From DASXIW01 sp036497785 (GTDB taxonomy: Bacteria; Pseudomonadota; Alphaproteobacteria; Acetobacterales; Acetobacteraceae): 6,894 nt of DNA. Positions 1 through 6,269 of this stretch are shown here, one piece after another. Each line of letters begins with the position of its first letter. Position 1 is the first letter of the stretch. Location: positions 1 to 6,894 of the forward strand of contig DASXIW010000049.1 of NCBI GenBank assembly GCA_036497785.1, written 5' to 3'. The notes below the pieces were generated by a model. It worked only from the letters and a program-made list of their open reading frames with translations. It did not search any database and had not been told where the DNA came from. The position numbers and the translations under genes are program-made.

Positions 1-1
1 C

Positions 2-157
2 ACCCACAAGGTGTTCTTGCCCAAGCATCTGCCCGACTACCTCGGCGCCTTCTGCTGGACCACAAATCACCGACGCAACATGCACGGCATGATCGGTGCG
101 CTATGCAGCGCAGTCGCAACCTCCTCTCGACTCACCCGCCGTACCGTCTACCAGTAG
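2..157 (+). CDS. Transposase, C-terminal fragment (IS1595/ISXO2-like, tentative)
   Basis: An open frame enters from the left edge and stops at TAG 155-157, giving 51 residues. The pattern HL-x2-YL-x2-FCW-x4-HRR, followed by a methionine-rich helix, resembles the end of IS1595-family (ISXO2-like) DDE transposases, where a YLxEFxxxxNRR segment follows the last catalytic residue. The catalytic core would lie off the left edge, so activity cannot be judged. The next open frame is a helicase-nuclease fragment that lacks its N-terminus, which suggests the element inserted into or recombined with that gene. No terminal inverted repeat or target-site duplication can be recognised from one end alone. 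The family call rests on a short C-terminal pattern and could be wrong; that this is a foreign protein tail is more secure than the family name. Confidence 0.45.
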   Translation, partial: THKVFLPKHLPDYLGAFCWTTNHRRNMHGMIGALCSAVATSSRLTRRTVYQ

Positions 158-188
158 CGGGCCGATTGGTTGATAAGCGGGAAATGCG

Positions 189-1783
189 TTGACCGGATGG
201 CCGGCGGCGCAGGATTGGGAAGTGCTGCTGGAATATCCGATGCGCCGGCTCGGCCGCCGCATCGATGCCGTGCTGGTCACCGGGCGGGCCGTGCCGGTGC
301 TGGAATTCAAGATCGGACGGGAGCGGGTCGATGGCGCCGATCTGCGGCAGGTCAAGGATTATGCGCTGGATCTGCAGGATTTCCATTCGCTGAGCCGACA
401 CCACCCGATCGTGCCGATCCTGGTGGCGAGCGAAACAGCGCCACATGCCGTGCAATGGCCGCTGCTGCTCGCCGGCGTCGCCCCAGTGATCGATGCCTCC
501 GGCGCCAGCCTGCCCGGCCTGCTGCGGCAGCTCTGGGCACGATTGCCGCAGCCGGCACGGGCGCTGGATGTGGTGGCGTGGGAGGATGCGCCGTACCAGC
601 CGGTGCCTGGCATCATCGATGCGGCCTGCACGCTTTATTCTCAGCACGGCGTTGCCGAGATCCGAACATCGCGCGCCGATGCGCCAAACCTGTCGGTGAC
701 GACCGAGGCGATCCTGGACATGCTGCAAGCCAGCCGCGCGGATGGCCGGCACAGTGTCCTGTTCGTGAAAAGAACCCCGGCGCCGGCAAGACGCTTTGCG
801 GCCTGAATGCGGTGTTCGGCGCCGGTCGGAAGGTGGCGCTGCGGGATTCCGAGCCGGGGCATTTGCTGGACATCATGGCCGGTCATGCGGATTGGGCGGT
901 GATCGTTTGCCTCGTGGGCAACGGCCAGGAAATCCATGACGGCGAAGGCGGGCTGGCGGAATGGGGCGCGGCGCTCGCGACACGGCCGCATTGGCGCGTG
1001 CTCGCCACCCCGCAAACGTTGACGGCCAGCGACCCGCGCCAGCGGCTTTCAACCATGCCGGGCCTGGCCATTCGCGACACGCTTCATCTGGATGTGCCGG
1101 TGCGCAGCATTCGCAATACCGCCGCCTCCGCCTGGGTGGATGCCGTGCGCGCGGGCGACGCGGCGGAGGCCGCGTCCATCGCACGGACGCAGGGGCCGAT
1201 TCCGTTTCTGCTGACGCGCAGCCTTGCCGATCTGCGGCGCCATCTTCGCGGCGCATCGCGCGGGCTCCGGCGCGGGGGATTGGTGGCGAGTTCCGGCGCC
1301 AAGATATTGCGTGCGGATGGGCTGGGCGTGGAAGTTCCGCATATGGATTCCAATGCGGTGGCCAACTGGTTTCTCGATCGCTGGCCCGATGTGCGCGCCG
1401 GCGATGCGCTGGAGACGGTTGCGACCGAATTCTCCTGCCAGGGGCTGGAACTGGATTTCGTGCGCTTGTGCTGGGGCGGCGATCTGGTGCGCCGGGCGGG
1501 CCGCGCCGACTGGGTGGTGCGGTCTTTCGCGGGTACGGAGTGGCAGGAGCGCCGCGGTTCGGAGAGGATGGCCAACCGGCTCAACACCTATCGCGTGCTG
1601 CTGACGGGGGCGCGCTACGAGACCGTGATCTGGGTGCCGCACGGTGATCCGAACAACGAGACGCGCGATCCGGCGACGCTGGATGCGGTGGCGCGGTTCC
1701 TGCGCGCCTGTGGCGTGGATGATCTTGCCATGACGGCACGCGAACCGGCGACAACGGATGCGCCGGCCGCTATGCTGGTTTAA
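189..1783 (+). pseudogene. Degraded RecB-like nuclease / DUF2075 (Schlafen-type) helicase
   Basis: Two collinear frames together read as one DUF2075 protein. The first (189 to about 775, stop TGA 804-806) has a nuclease-like pattern: E15, D26 (264-266), E39-x-K41 (303-311) and Q54-x3-Y58 (348-362), matching the D/ExK/QxxxY signature of RecB-type PD-(D/E)XK nucleases. The second (about 773-1783) continues with PGAGKT (776-793), VCLVGNGQEI, VPVRSIRN, GLVASSGAK, CQGLELD and YRVLLTGAR, all typical of the DUF2075 helicase core. The family likely uses ATP to act on nucleic acid. Damage visible: stops TGA-TAA at 171-176 close the frame upstream, so the N-terminus is missing; one base is lost near 775-778 inside Walker A; the Walker A first glycine reads Arg; the segment between the P-loop strand and the SEPGHLL motif (junction about 815-847) is gone, including the expected DEAQRAW Walker B; and motif VI has TGAR where TRAR is usual. 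The start at 189 is an opportunistic TTG. Almost certainly non-functional as a helicase. Confidence 0.85.
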
Positions 1784-1975
1784 CCCATCAGACACGGGAG
1801 AGGGGGTGAGTTTCGCGCTGTGCCTGTCGTGGTGCTGTGCCCGGGATGCAATGGAGAAATCGTTCGGGGGTGCCTGATTTTACGGTATAGCTGTGCTGCG
1901 TTGTGCGGCGCAGCAAAAGGAAGCAGATCGGTCTACGAGGTCGCCGTCTGGCCATGAGCAGGTGGCCGCCCTTGA
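1784..1975. other. Intergenic gap upstream of nuoM
   Basis: This 192-bp stretch between the helicase relic and nuoM shows no convincing gene and no continuation of a nuoL or other complex I gene in any forward frame. It holds a 7-bp-stem hairpin (annotated separately). A TATAGC at 1886-1891 could be a -10 element, but nothing at the right spacing looks like a -35. Any promoter for nuoM should be here, since the upstream gene is a pseudogene. Confidence 0.5.
1894..1915. repeat. Small inverted repeat (hairpin) in the nuoM leader
   Basis: TGCTGCG at 1894-1900 and CGCAGCA at 1909-1915 form a perfect 7-bp stem around an 8-nt loop, about 60 nt before the nuoM start. No U-tract follows on the + strand (AAAAGG comes next), so it does not look like an intrinsic terminator. 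It could be an operator or mRNA leader structure, or chance in GC-rich DNA. Confidence 0.3.
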
Positions 1976-3535
1976 ATGATCGAGACGCCCGTGCACGCAC
2001 CCCTGCTCTCCCTGATCACATTTCTGCCGCTCCTGGCCGCGTTCGCACTGCTGCTGCTGCCCGGTACTATCGAAAGTACCCGGAATACCTCGCGCTGGAT
2101 CGCGCTCTGGACCAGCATCGTGGTGTTCGCCATTTCGGTGACGCTCTGGGCGCGCTTCGATCCGACGCTTCACGGCTTCCAGTTCCAGGAGCGGGCGAGC
2201 TGGTTGCCTGAGTTCGGCATCTCCTATCATCTCGGGCTTGACGGCATCAGCCTGCTATTCGTGATGCTGACCACCGCGCTGACGCCAATCGCCATTCTCG
2301 GCTCCTGGCGGCTGGAGGTCAGGCGGCCACGTGATTACATGCTCGCCATCCTGGTGCTCGAGACAACGCTGCTCGGGCTGTTCTCGTCGCTGGATTTCCT
2401 CCTTTTCTACATGTTCTTCGAGGCGACGCTGATTCCGGCCAGCCTGCTGATCGGCAACGGGGGCGGGCCGAAGCAGGTGCGGGCCGCGTTCAAGTTCTTT
2501 CTGTACTCCCTGGGTGGCTCGCTGTTCATGCTGATCGCCCTGCTGGTGATGTGGCGCACCGCCGGCACCACGGATATTCCGGTGCTGCTGGGCACGCATT
2601 TCGGCCCCGTGGCGCAGATGTGGATGTTCGTGGCCTTCACGCTGGCCTTCGGGGTGAAGCTGCCGATATTCCCGCTGCATAGCTGGATGGCCGATGCTTA
2701 CACGGAAGCGCCCGCGCCTGCCTGCGTGCTGATCTCTGGCGTGCTATCCAAGGCCGGGGCCTATGGCTTCCTGCGCTTCGCCATCTACATGCTGCCGGAC
2801 GCGGCGCATCGCGCGTCACCCTTGATGATCGGGCTTGGCATTGTCGCGGCGATCTATGGCGCGCTCCTGGCTCTCGCGCAGACCGACATGAAGCGGCTGA
2901 TCGCCTACTCGTCTTACTCGCATATGGGGATGATCCTGATCGGCCTGTTCAGCCTGAATGCGATCGGCTTCGACGGCGCCGTCTTCGAGATGCTGAGTCA
3001 AGGCATTGTCATCGCCGCATTGTTCCTTATCGTCGGCGCGCTGGCTGCCCGCACCGGCTCGCGCGAGATCGGGGGCTTCGGTGGCGTGGCGCGGCGGATG
3101 CCGACGCTGGCGGGGCTGGCCATGCTGTTTACCATGGCCAATATCGGGCTGCCAGGCACCAGCGCCTTTGTCGGCGAGTTGCTGGTGCTGGTCGGAGTGT
3201 TTCAGATCGGGTTCTGGGTGGCCGTGCTTTCGGGCCTCGGCATGATCCTGGCTGCGATCTATATGCTGGTGCTGTATCGCCGGCTGATGTTTGGCACCGT
3301 TTCCAATATGGCGAGTGCGTTGCGTGATCTGACCGCCACCGAGGTAGCTGTGCTGGTCCCGCTGGTGGCGATCACGTTGTGGATGGGCATCTATCCCTCC
3401 TCCTTCAGCCACGTGTTCGATCAGCGGATGCAGCTTCTGGCCCAGACCTTCGAGACTTCCTATCCGGTGGTTAAACAGGCGAAGGTTTCCGTGCCGCAGG
3501 TCGCAGAGGCTGACGGGGATCAGCACCGGACATAA
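1976..3535 (+). CDS. nuoM: NADH-quinone oxidoreductase subunit M (NuoM-like, orphan)
   Basis: A 519-residue polytopic membrane protein of the NuoM/ND4 antiporter-like family, the proton-pumping arm of complex I, in the inner membrane. Hydrophobic helices fill nearly the whole length. Family residues visible: Glu149 in the FYMFFEATLIP helix (E. coli Glu144), Lys228 in GVKLPIFPLHSW (Lys234), Lys259 in VLSKAGAYGFLRF (Lys265), His316 in YSSYSHMGM and Glu401 in GLPGTSAFVGEL (Glu407). The His-Gly seen in most proteobacterial NuoM (MxxHGxxxAxLF) is Gln342-Gly, and the usual PDAH/EAPTAGSV stretch reads ADAY/EAPAPACV, so it is a divergent branch. The length slightly exceeds the usual ~500 because of a polar C-terminal tail. 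A TGA (1973-1975) directly precedes the ATG, fixing the earliest start; AGGTGG at 1960-1965 is a plausible ribosome site. No nuoL or nuoN adjoins it, so it may be an extra NuoM serving a complex encoded elsewhere, or a displaced copy. Confidence 0.93.
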   Translation: MIETPVHAPLLSLITFLPLLAAFALLLLPGTIESTRNTSRWIALWTSIVVFAISVTLWARFDPTLHGFQFQERASWLPEFGISYHLGLDGISLLFVMLTTALTPIAILGSWRLEVRRPRDYMLAILVLETTLLGLFSSLDFLLFYMFFEATLIPASLLIGNGGGPKQVRAAFKFFLYSLGGSLFMLIALLVMWRTAGTTDIPVLLGTHFGPVAQMWMFVAFTLAFGVKLPIFPLHSWMADAYTEAPAPACVLISGVLSKAGAYGFLRFAIYMLPDAAHRASPLMIGLGIVAAIYGALLALAQTDMKRLIAYSSYSHMGMILIGLFSLNAIGFDGAVFEMLSQGIVIAALFLIVGALAARTGSREIGGFGGVARRMPTLAGLAMLFTMANIGLPGTSAFVGELLVLVGVFQIGFWVAVLSGLGMILAAIYMLVLYRRLMFGTVSNMASALRDLTATEVAVLVPLVAITLWMGIYPSSFSHVFDQRMQLLAQTFETSYPVVKQAKVSVPQVAEADGDQHRT

Positions 3536-3601
3536 TAGCGGGCGGATCGGGGGCGGGCCGGATCAGGCAGCTATGACGCCGCGCTGAAAGGCGCCATACT
3601 G

Positions 3602-4472
3602 TTGCGTATGCGCATCCTGTTGGTTCTGCTTCTGCTATTGCCGGTATCGCGCGCCCAGGCCGAGGCGCTGAAGTTCAGCACCTGGAACCTGGAATGGCTG
3701 ACCGACCGGAAGGCGATCCTGCCCTGCCGGAGGACGTGGCGCCGAAGCGGCCGGAGGATATCGCCCGGCTGCACGAATATGCCGAGAAGCTGGCCGCCGA
3801 TGTCGTGTCGTTCCAGGAAGTGGACGGGCCGGCCATGGCGGCACGGGTATTCACCGGGGATCGCTATGTCATCCACGCCACCGATGACAATGTGGTGCAG
3901 CGCACCGGGCTGGCCATCCGCAAGGACATCGCCTTCACCGCCAATCCGGACCTGACCGCGCTCGATCTTTACGCGCATGCGAAATTTCGTTTGCGCAGCG
4001 GCGCCGATGTCACGCTGCATCTGCCCTCCGGGCCGCTGCGCGTGCTGGCGGTGCATCTGAAGACCGGCTGCCGCGAGGACAGCTGACCAGCCATGGGCGG
4101 CGCGCCTGCGAGATATTGCTCGGCCAACTCGCCCCGTTGCAGGATTGCATTCGCGCGCGCCAGGCGGAAGGGGTGGCCTTCGTGCTGCTGGGGGATTTCA
4201 ATCGCTGGATGGATGCGGGCGACCAGTTCTGGCCGGGGTTGGAACAGGCGGCGCCGCTGGTGCGGGCGACCGAGGGGCACTCCTCGCCCTGCTGGGGCGG
4301 CGAGGGTTTCATCGACCATATCATCGCCGGGGGCGCGGCGCGGGACTGGATGCAGCCGGACAGCCTGCGGGTGCTGGCATATCGGGAGACGGGCGAGGCA
4401 TGGAAAGAGCGCCTGTCCGACCATTGCCCGGTTTCCGTCCGGTTCGCCTTGCCCGACCAATCGGCGCAATAA
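3602..4472 (+). pseudogene. Endonuclease/exonuclease/phosphatase family protein, split by two frameshifts
   Basis: A DNase I-like (EEP superfamily) hydrolase read across three frames. Frame one begins at TTG 3602 (AAAGG ten bases upstream) or ATG 3608 with a signal peptide: positive start, leucine run, then AQA, the likely cleavage site, implying export. It then gives STWNLEWLTD with the family Asn. A loss of one (or four) bases near 3707-3709 shifts to a frame carrying QEVDG (Glu 3817-3819) and VHLKTGC, which stops at TGA 4084-4086. A second loss, one base at 4081-4082 (GAC-AG-CTG, expected GAC-AAG-CTG), shifts to a frame with LTSHGRRAC, GDFNR (4191-4205) and the terminal SDHCPV (Asp-His 4419-4424), ending at TAA 4470-4472. 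All expected metal-binding and catalytic motifs remain, so inactivation is recent, or the indels are sequencing errors. Substrate unknown: DNA, phosphodiester or inositol-phosphate cleavage are all possible. Its stop overlaps the start of the next small ORF. Confidence 0.88.
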
Positions 4473-4549
4473 TGCAGGACATCGCCGCGCTGTGCCCGTA
4501 TTGCAGGGTGGCGCGGGGTAACTTCGAAGTGGGATTGGAAGCAATATGA
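4472..4549 (+). CDS. Possible 25-residue ORF with a CPYC motif
   Basis: ATG at 4472-4474 overlaps the endonuclease stop as TAATG, and the TGA at 4547-4549 overlaps the dehydrogenase ATG as ATGA. The peptide MQDIAALCPYCRVARGNF… ends in EVGLEAI. It contains Cys-Pro-Tyr-Cys, the glutaredoxin-type redox motif, but is far too short to be a glutaredoxin, so the motif may be chance. No clear ribosome site precedes it, so translation would depend on coupling to the upstream gene. The double overlap fits a coupling or leader peptide for the SDR gene. I do not recognise a family, and a fortuitous open frame is just as likely. Confidence 0.25.
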   Translation: MQDIAALCPYCRVARGNFEVGLEAI

Positions 4550-5298
4550 GTCTGACTATCTTTGTCACCGGCGCTTCCGCCGGTATCGGGCAAGCGATCG
4601 CGGAGCGTTTCGTGCGCGACGGCCATCGCGTTATCGCCGCCGCCCGCCGGGTGGATCGGCTGGAGAAGCTGCGCGCCACGCTGGGCGAGGCGGTGCTGCC
4701 CGTGGCGCTGGATGTGACGGACGCCAAGGCGGTGGCCGCCCTGCCCGGCTCCTTGCTCGAGGGCTGGCGGGATGTGGATGTGCTGGTCAACAATGCCGGG
4801 CTGGCGCTGGGGCTGGACCCCGCTTTCGGCGCGAAGCTGTCCGACTGGGACACGATGGTGGCGGTGAACGTGACCGCGCTGATCCACGTTACCCGCGCGC
4901 TGCTGCCGGGCATGGTGGAGCGTAACACCGGCCACATCATCAACCTGTCCAGCACGGCGGCGGTGTATCCCTATCCGGGTGGGCATGTGTACGGCGCATC
5001 AAAGGCTTTCGTCACGCAGTTCAGCATGAACCTGAAGGCCGATCTGGTTGGCACCGGCGTGCGGGTGACGGATCTGGAACCCGGGCTGATCGGCGGCACC
5101 GAGTTCAGCAATGTGCGCTTCGGCGACGATGCCAAGGCGGCCGCCGTCTATGCCGGCACCCAGCCGCTGACCGCCGAGGACATTGCCGAGGCAGCGTCCT
5201 GGGTGGTGCGGCTGCCAGCGCATATGAACATCAACCGCATGGAAATCATGCCGATCTGCCAGGCGCCGAACGCGCTGGCGATCAAGCGGCAGAGTTGA
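4546..5298 (+). CDS. ydfG: SDR oxidoreductase, YdfG-like 3-hydroxy acid dehydrogenase
   Basis: A 250-residue classical short-chain dehydrogenase with close resemblance along its whole length to E. coli YdfG (248 aa), an NADP-dependent 3-hydroxy acid dehydrogenase / malonic semialdehyde reductase acting on serine, threonine-type 3-hydroxy acids and 3-hydroxypropionate. Visible: TGASAGIG dinucleotide motif (residues 8-15), basic ARR at 33-35 favouring NADP(H), NNAG (82-85), MVERNTGHIIN, and the catalytic Ser136, Tyr149 and Lys153 in the VYGASKAF context. EPGLIGGTEFSNVRF and the PAHMNINRMEIMP tail are YdfG hallmarks. Cytoplasmic. The ATG is preceded by GGA at 4536-4538 and overlaps the stop of the small ORF. 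The next SDR begins 13 nt after its stop, so the two are probably co-transcribed. The subfamily assignment is strong; the physiological substrate is inferred. Confidence 0.92.
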   Translation: MSLTIFVTGASAGIGQAIAERFVRDGHRVIAAARRVDRLEKLRATLGEAVLPVALDVTDAKAVAALPGSLLEGWRDVDVLVNNAGLALGLDPAFGAKLSDWDTMVAVNVTALIHVTRALLPGMVERNTGHIINLSSTAAVYPYPGGHVYGASKAFVTQFSMNLKADLVGTGVRVTDLEPGLIGGTEFSNVRFGDDAKAAAVYAGTQPLTAEDIAEAASWVVRLPAHMNINRMEIMPICQAPNALAIKRQS

Positions 5299-5311
5299 GG
5301 GTGCGGCGGGG

Positions 5312-6244
5312 ATGTCAGCCATGGCCGACACAGCCCCGCCGCCTATCCCGTTCGGCGCCCGTTCCACCGCCGACGAGGTGCTGGCTGGCATCGACCTCAC
5401 CGGCCGCACCATCCTGCTGACCGGCTGCACCACCGGCATCGGCTTCGAGACGATGCGCGCGCTTGCCTGGCATGGCGCTCATGTGATGGCACTGGCTCGG
5501 ACCGAACAGGCCGCCCAGGCGGCGGCCACAAAAGCGGGTGTGGCGGTGACGCCGATCGCCTGCGATCTAGGCGACCTCGCCTCGGTGATGCGGGCCGTGG
5601 CGGCGGTGCGCGGGCTTGGCCGGAAGCTCGATGCGATCATTGCCAGTGCCGGGGTGATGGGCGGGCGCAAGGCCCAGCTTCTGCATGGGATCGAACGGCA
5701 ATTCCTGATCAACCATGTCGCCCATTTCCTGCTGGTGACCCGTCTGATGGATCTGGTGCCGGACGGCACGGGGCGGGTGGTGATCGTCAGCAGCAGCGCC
5801 AGCATCGGCCTCGCCCCGACCAAGGGGATATTATTCGGCAATCTGGATGCGCGGCGCGGCTATAGGGCGCTGCGCTTCTACGGGCAGTCGAAACTCGCCA
5901 ATGCGCTGTTCGCGCGCGAATTGGCGCGGCGCGTGGCCGGGCGCGGGATAACGGCGAATGCGGTGCATCCCGGCGTGATTCTCGGCACGCAGCTGGTGCG
6001 CAACATGGCATGGCCGATTCGGGTGGCGATCGGGCTGGCGGGGCGCTTCAGCAAATCCCTCGCCCAGGGTGCGGCCACCCAAACGCTGGTGGCGGCGAGC
6101 CCGCTGGTGCAGGGCATCACCGGGAAGTTCTGGGCGGATTGTCAGGTGGCCGAGGGCAGCCGGCATATGGACGACCCGGCCATGTCGGGGCAGCTTTGGA
6201 CCGTGACCGAGGACATCATCGCCCGCGAGCTGGGCGAAAACTGA
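5312..6244 (+). CDS. SDR family oxidoreductase (retinol dehydrogenase/WWOX-like)
   Basis: A 310-residue short-chain dehydrogenase. After a roughly 30-residue leader come TGCTTGIG (37-44, cofactor binding), CDLGDL (84-89), ASAG (111-114) in place of the usual NNAG, VSSSAS (159-164) with the catalytic Ser, Tyr190-x3-Lys194 in FYGQSKLANALF, and VHPG (218-221). The QSKLAN context and the length resemble the retinol dehydrogenase / WWOX / protochlorophyllide-reductase-like SDR group rather than the YdfG neighbour, so this pair did not come from a recent duplication. The substrate cannot be told from sequence; bacterial members are mostly uncharacterised. GAGGG at 5297-5301 sits ten bases before ATG 5312; ATG 5321 (three codons later, with GGGG upstream) is an alternative. 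It follows the YdfG-like gene by 13 nt, as in an operon, and converges with the kinase-like gene 25 nt downstream. No terminator hairpin is evident between them. Confidence 0.9.
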   Translation: MSAMADTAPPPIPFGARSTADEVLAGIDLTGRTILLTGCTTGIGFETMRALAWHGAHVMALARTEQAAQAAATKAGVAVTPIACDLGDLASVMRAVAAVRGLGRKLDAIIASAGVMGGRKAQLLHGIERQFLINHVAHFLLVTRLMDLVPDGTGRVVIVSSSASIGLAPTKGILFGNLDARRGYRALRFYGQSKLANALFARELARRVAGRGITANAVHPGVILGTQLVRNMAWPIRVAIGLAGRFSKSLAQGAATQTLVAASPLVQGITGKFWADCQVAEGSRHMDDPAMSGQLWTVTEDIIARELGEN

Positions 6245-6269
6245 TTTTGGGCGGAGACCGGCTGAACCC

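Noticed and set aside
132..752. Long minus-strand open frame of 206 codons opposite the nuclease fragment
   Set aside because: It lies opposite a frame with clear DUF2075/nuclease motifs, is rich in Arg, His and Gln, and shows no family motif; it is a shadow of GC-rich codon bias.
1049..1795. Long minus-strand open frame of 248 codons opposite the helicase
   Set aside because: Same reason: the + strand carries recognisable helicase motifs, and this frame has only low-complexity Arg/His/Pro composition.
1863..1891. Possible sigma70 promoter: TTCGGG, 17-bp spacer, TATAGC, upstream of nuoM
   Set aside because: The -35 matches TTGACA poorly and such matches are common by chance; too weak to annotate.
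2816..3526. 236-codon minus-strand open frame opposite nuoM
   Set aside because: A His/Gln/Asp-rich antisense shadow of a membrane protein gene, with no domain recognised.
3536..3601. Hairpin or terminator between nuoM and the endonuclease gene
   Set aside because: Only 4-bp GC stems could be drawn and no T-run follows.
4472..4549. Glutaredoxin fragment suggested by CPYC
   Set aside because: Only the four-residue motif matches; nothing else of the thioredoxin fold is present, so no function was assigned.
3969..4955. 328-codon minus-strand open frame spanning the endonuclease and YdfG-like genes
   Set aside because: It crosses two unrelated conserved + strand genes and is low-complexity Ser/Arg/Pro, so it is not a gene.
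6245..6269. Terminator between the convergent SDR and kinase genes
   Set aside because: The 25-nt gap has a TTTT but no hairpin stem next to it.
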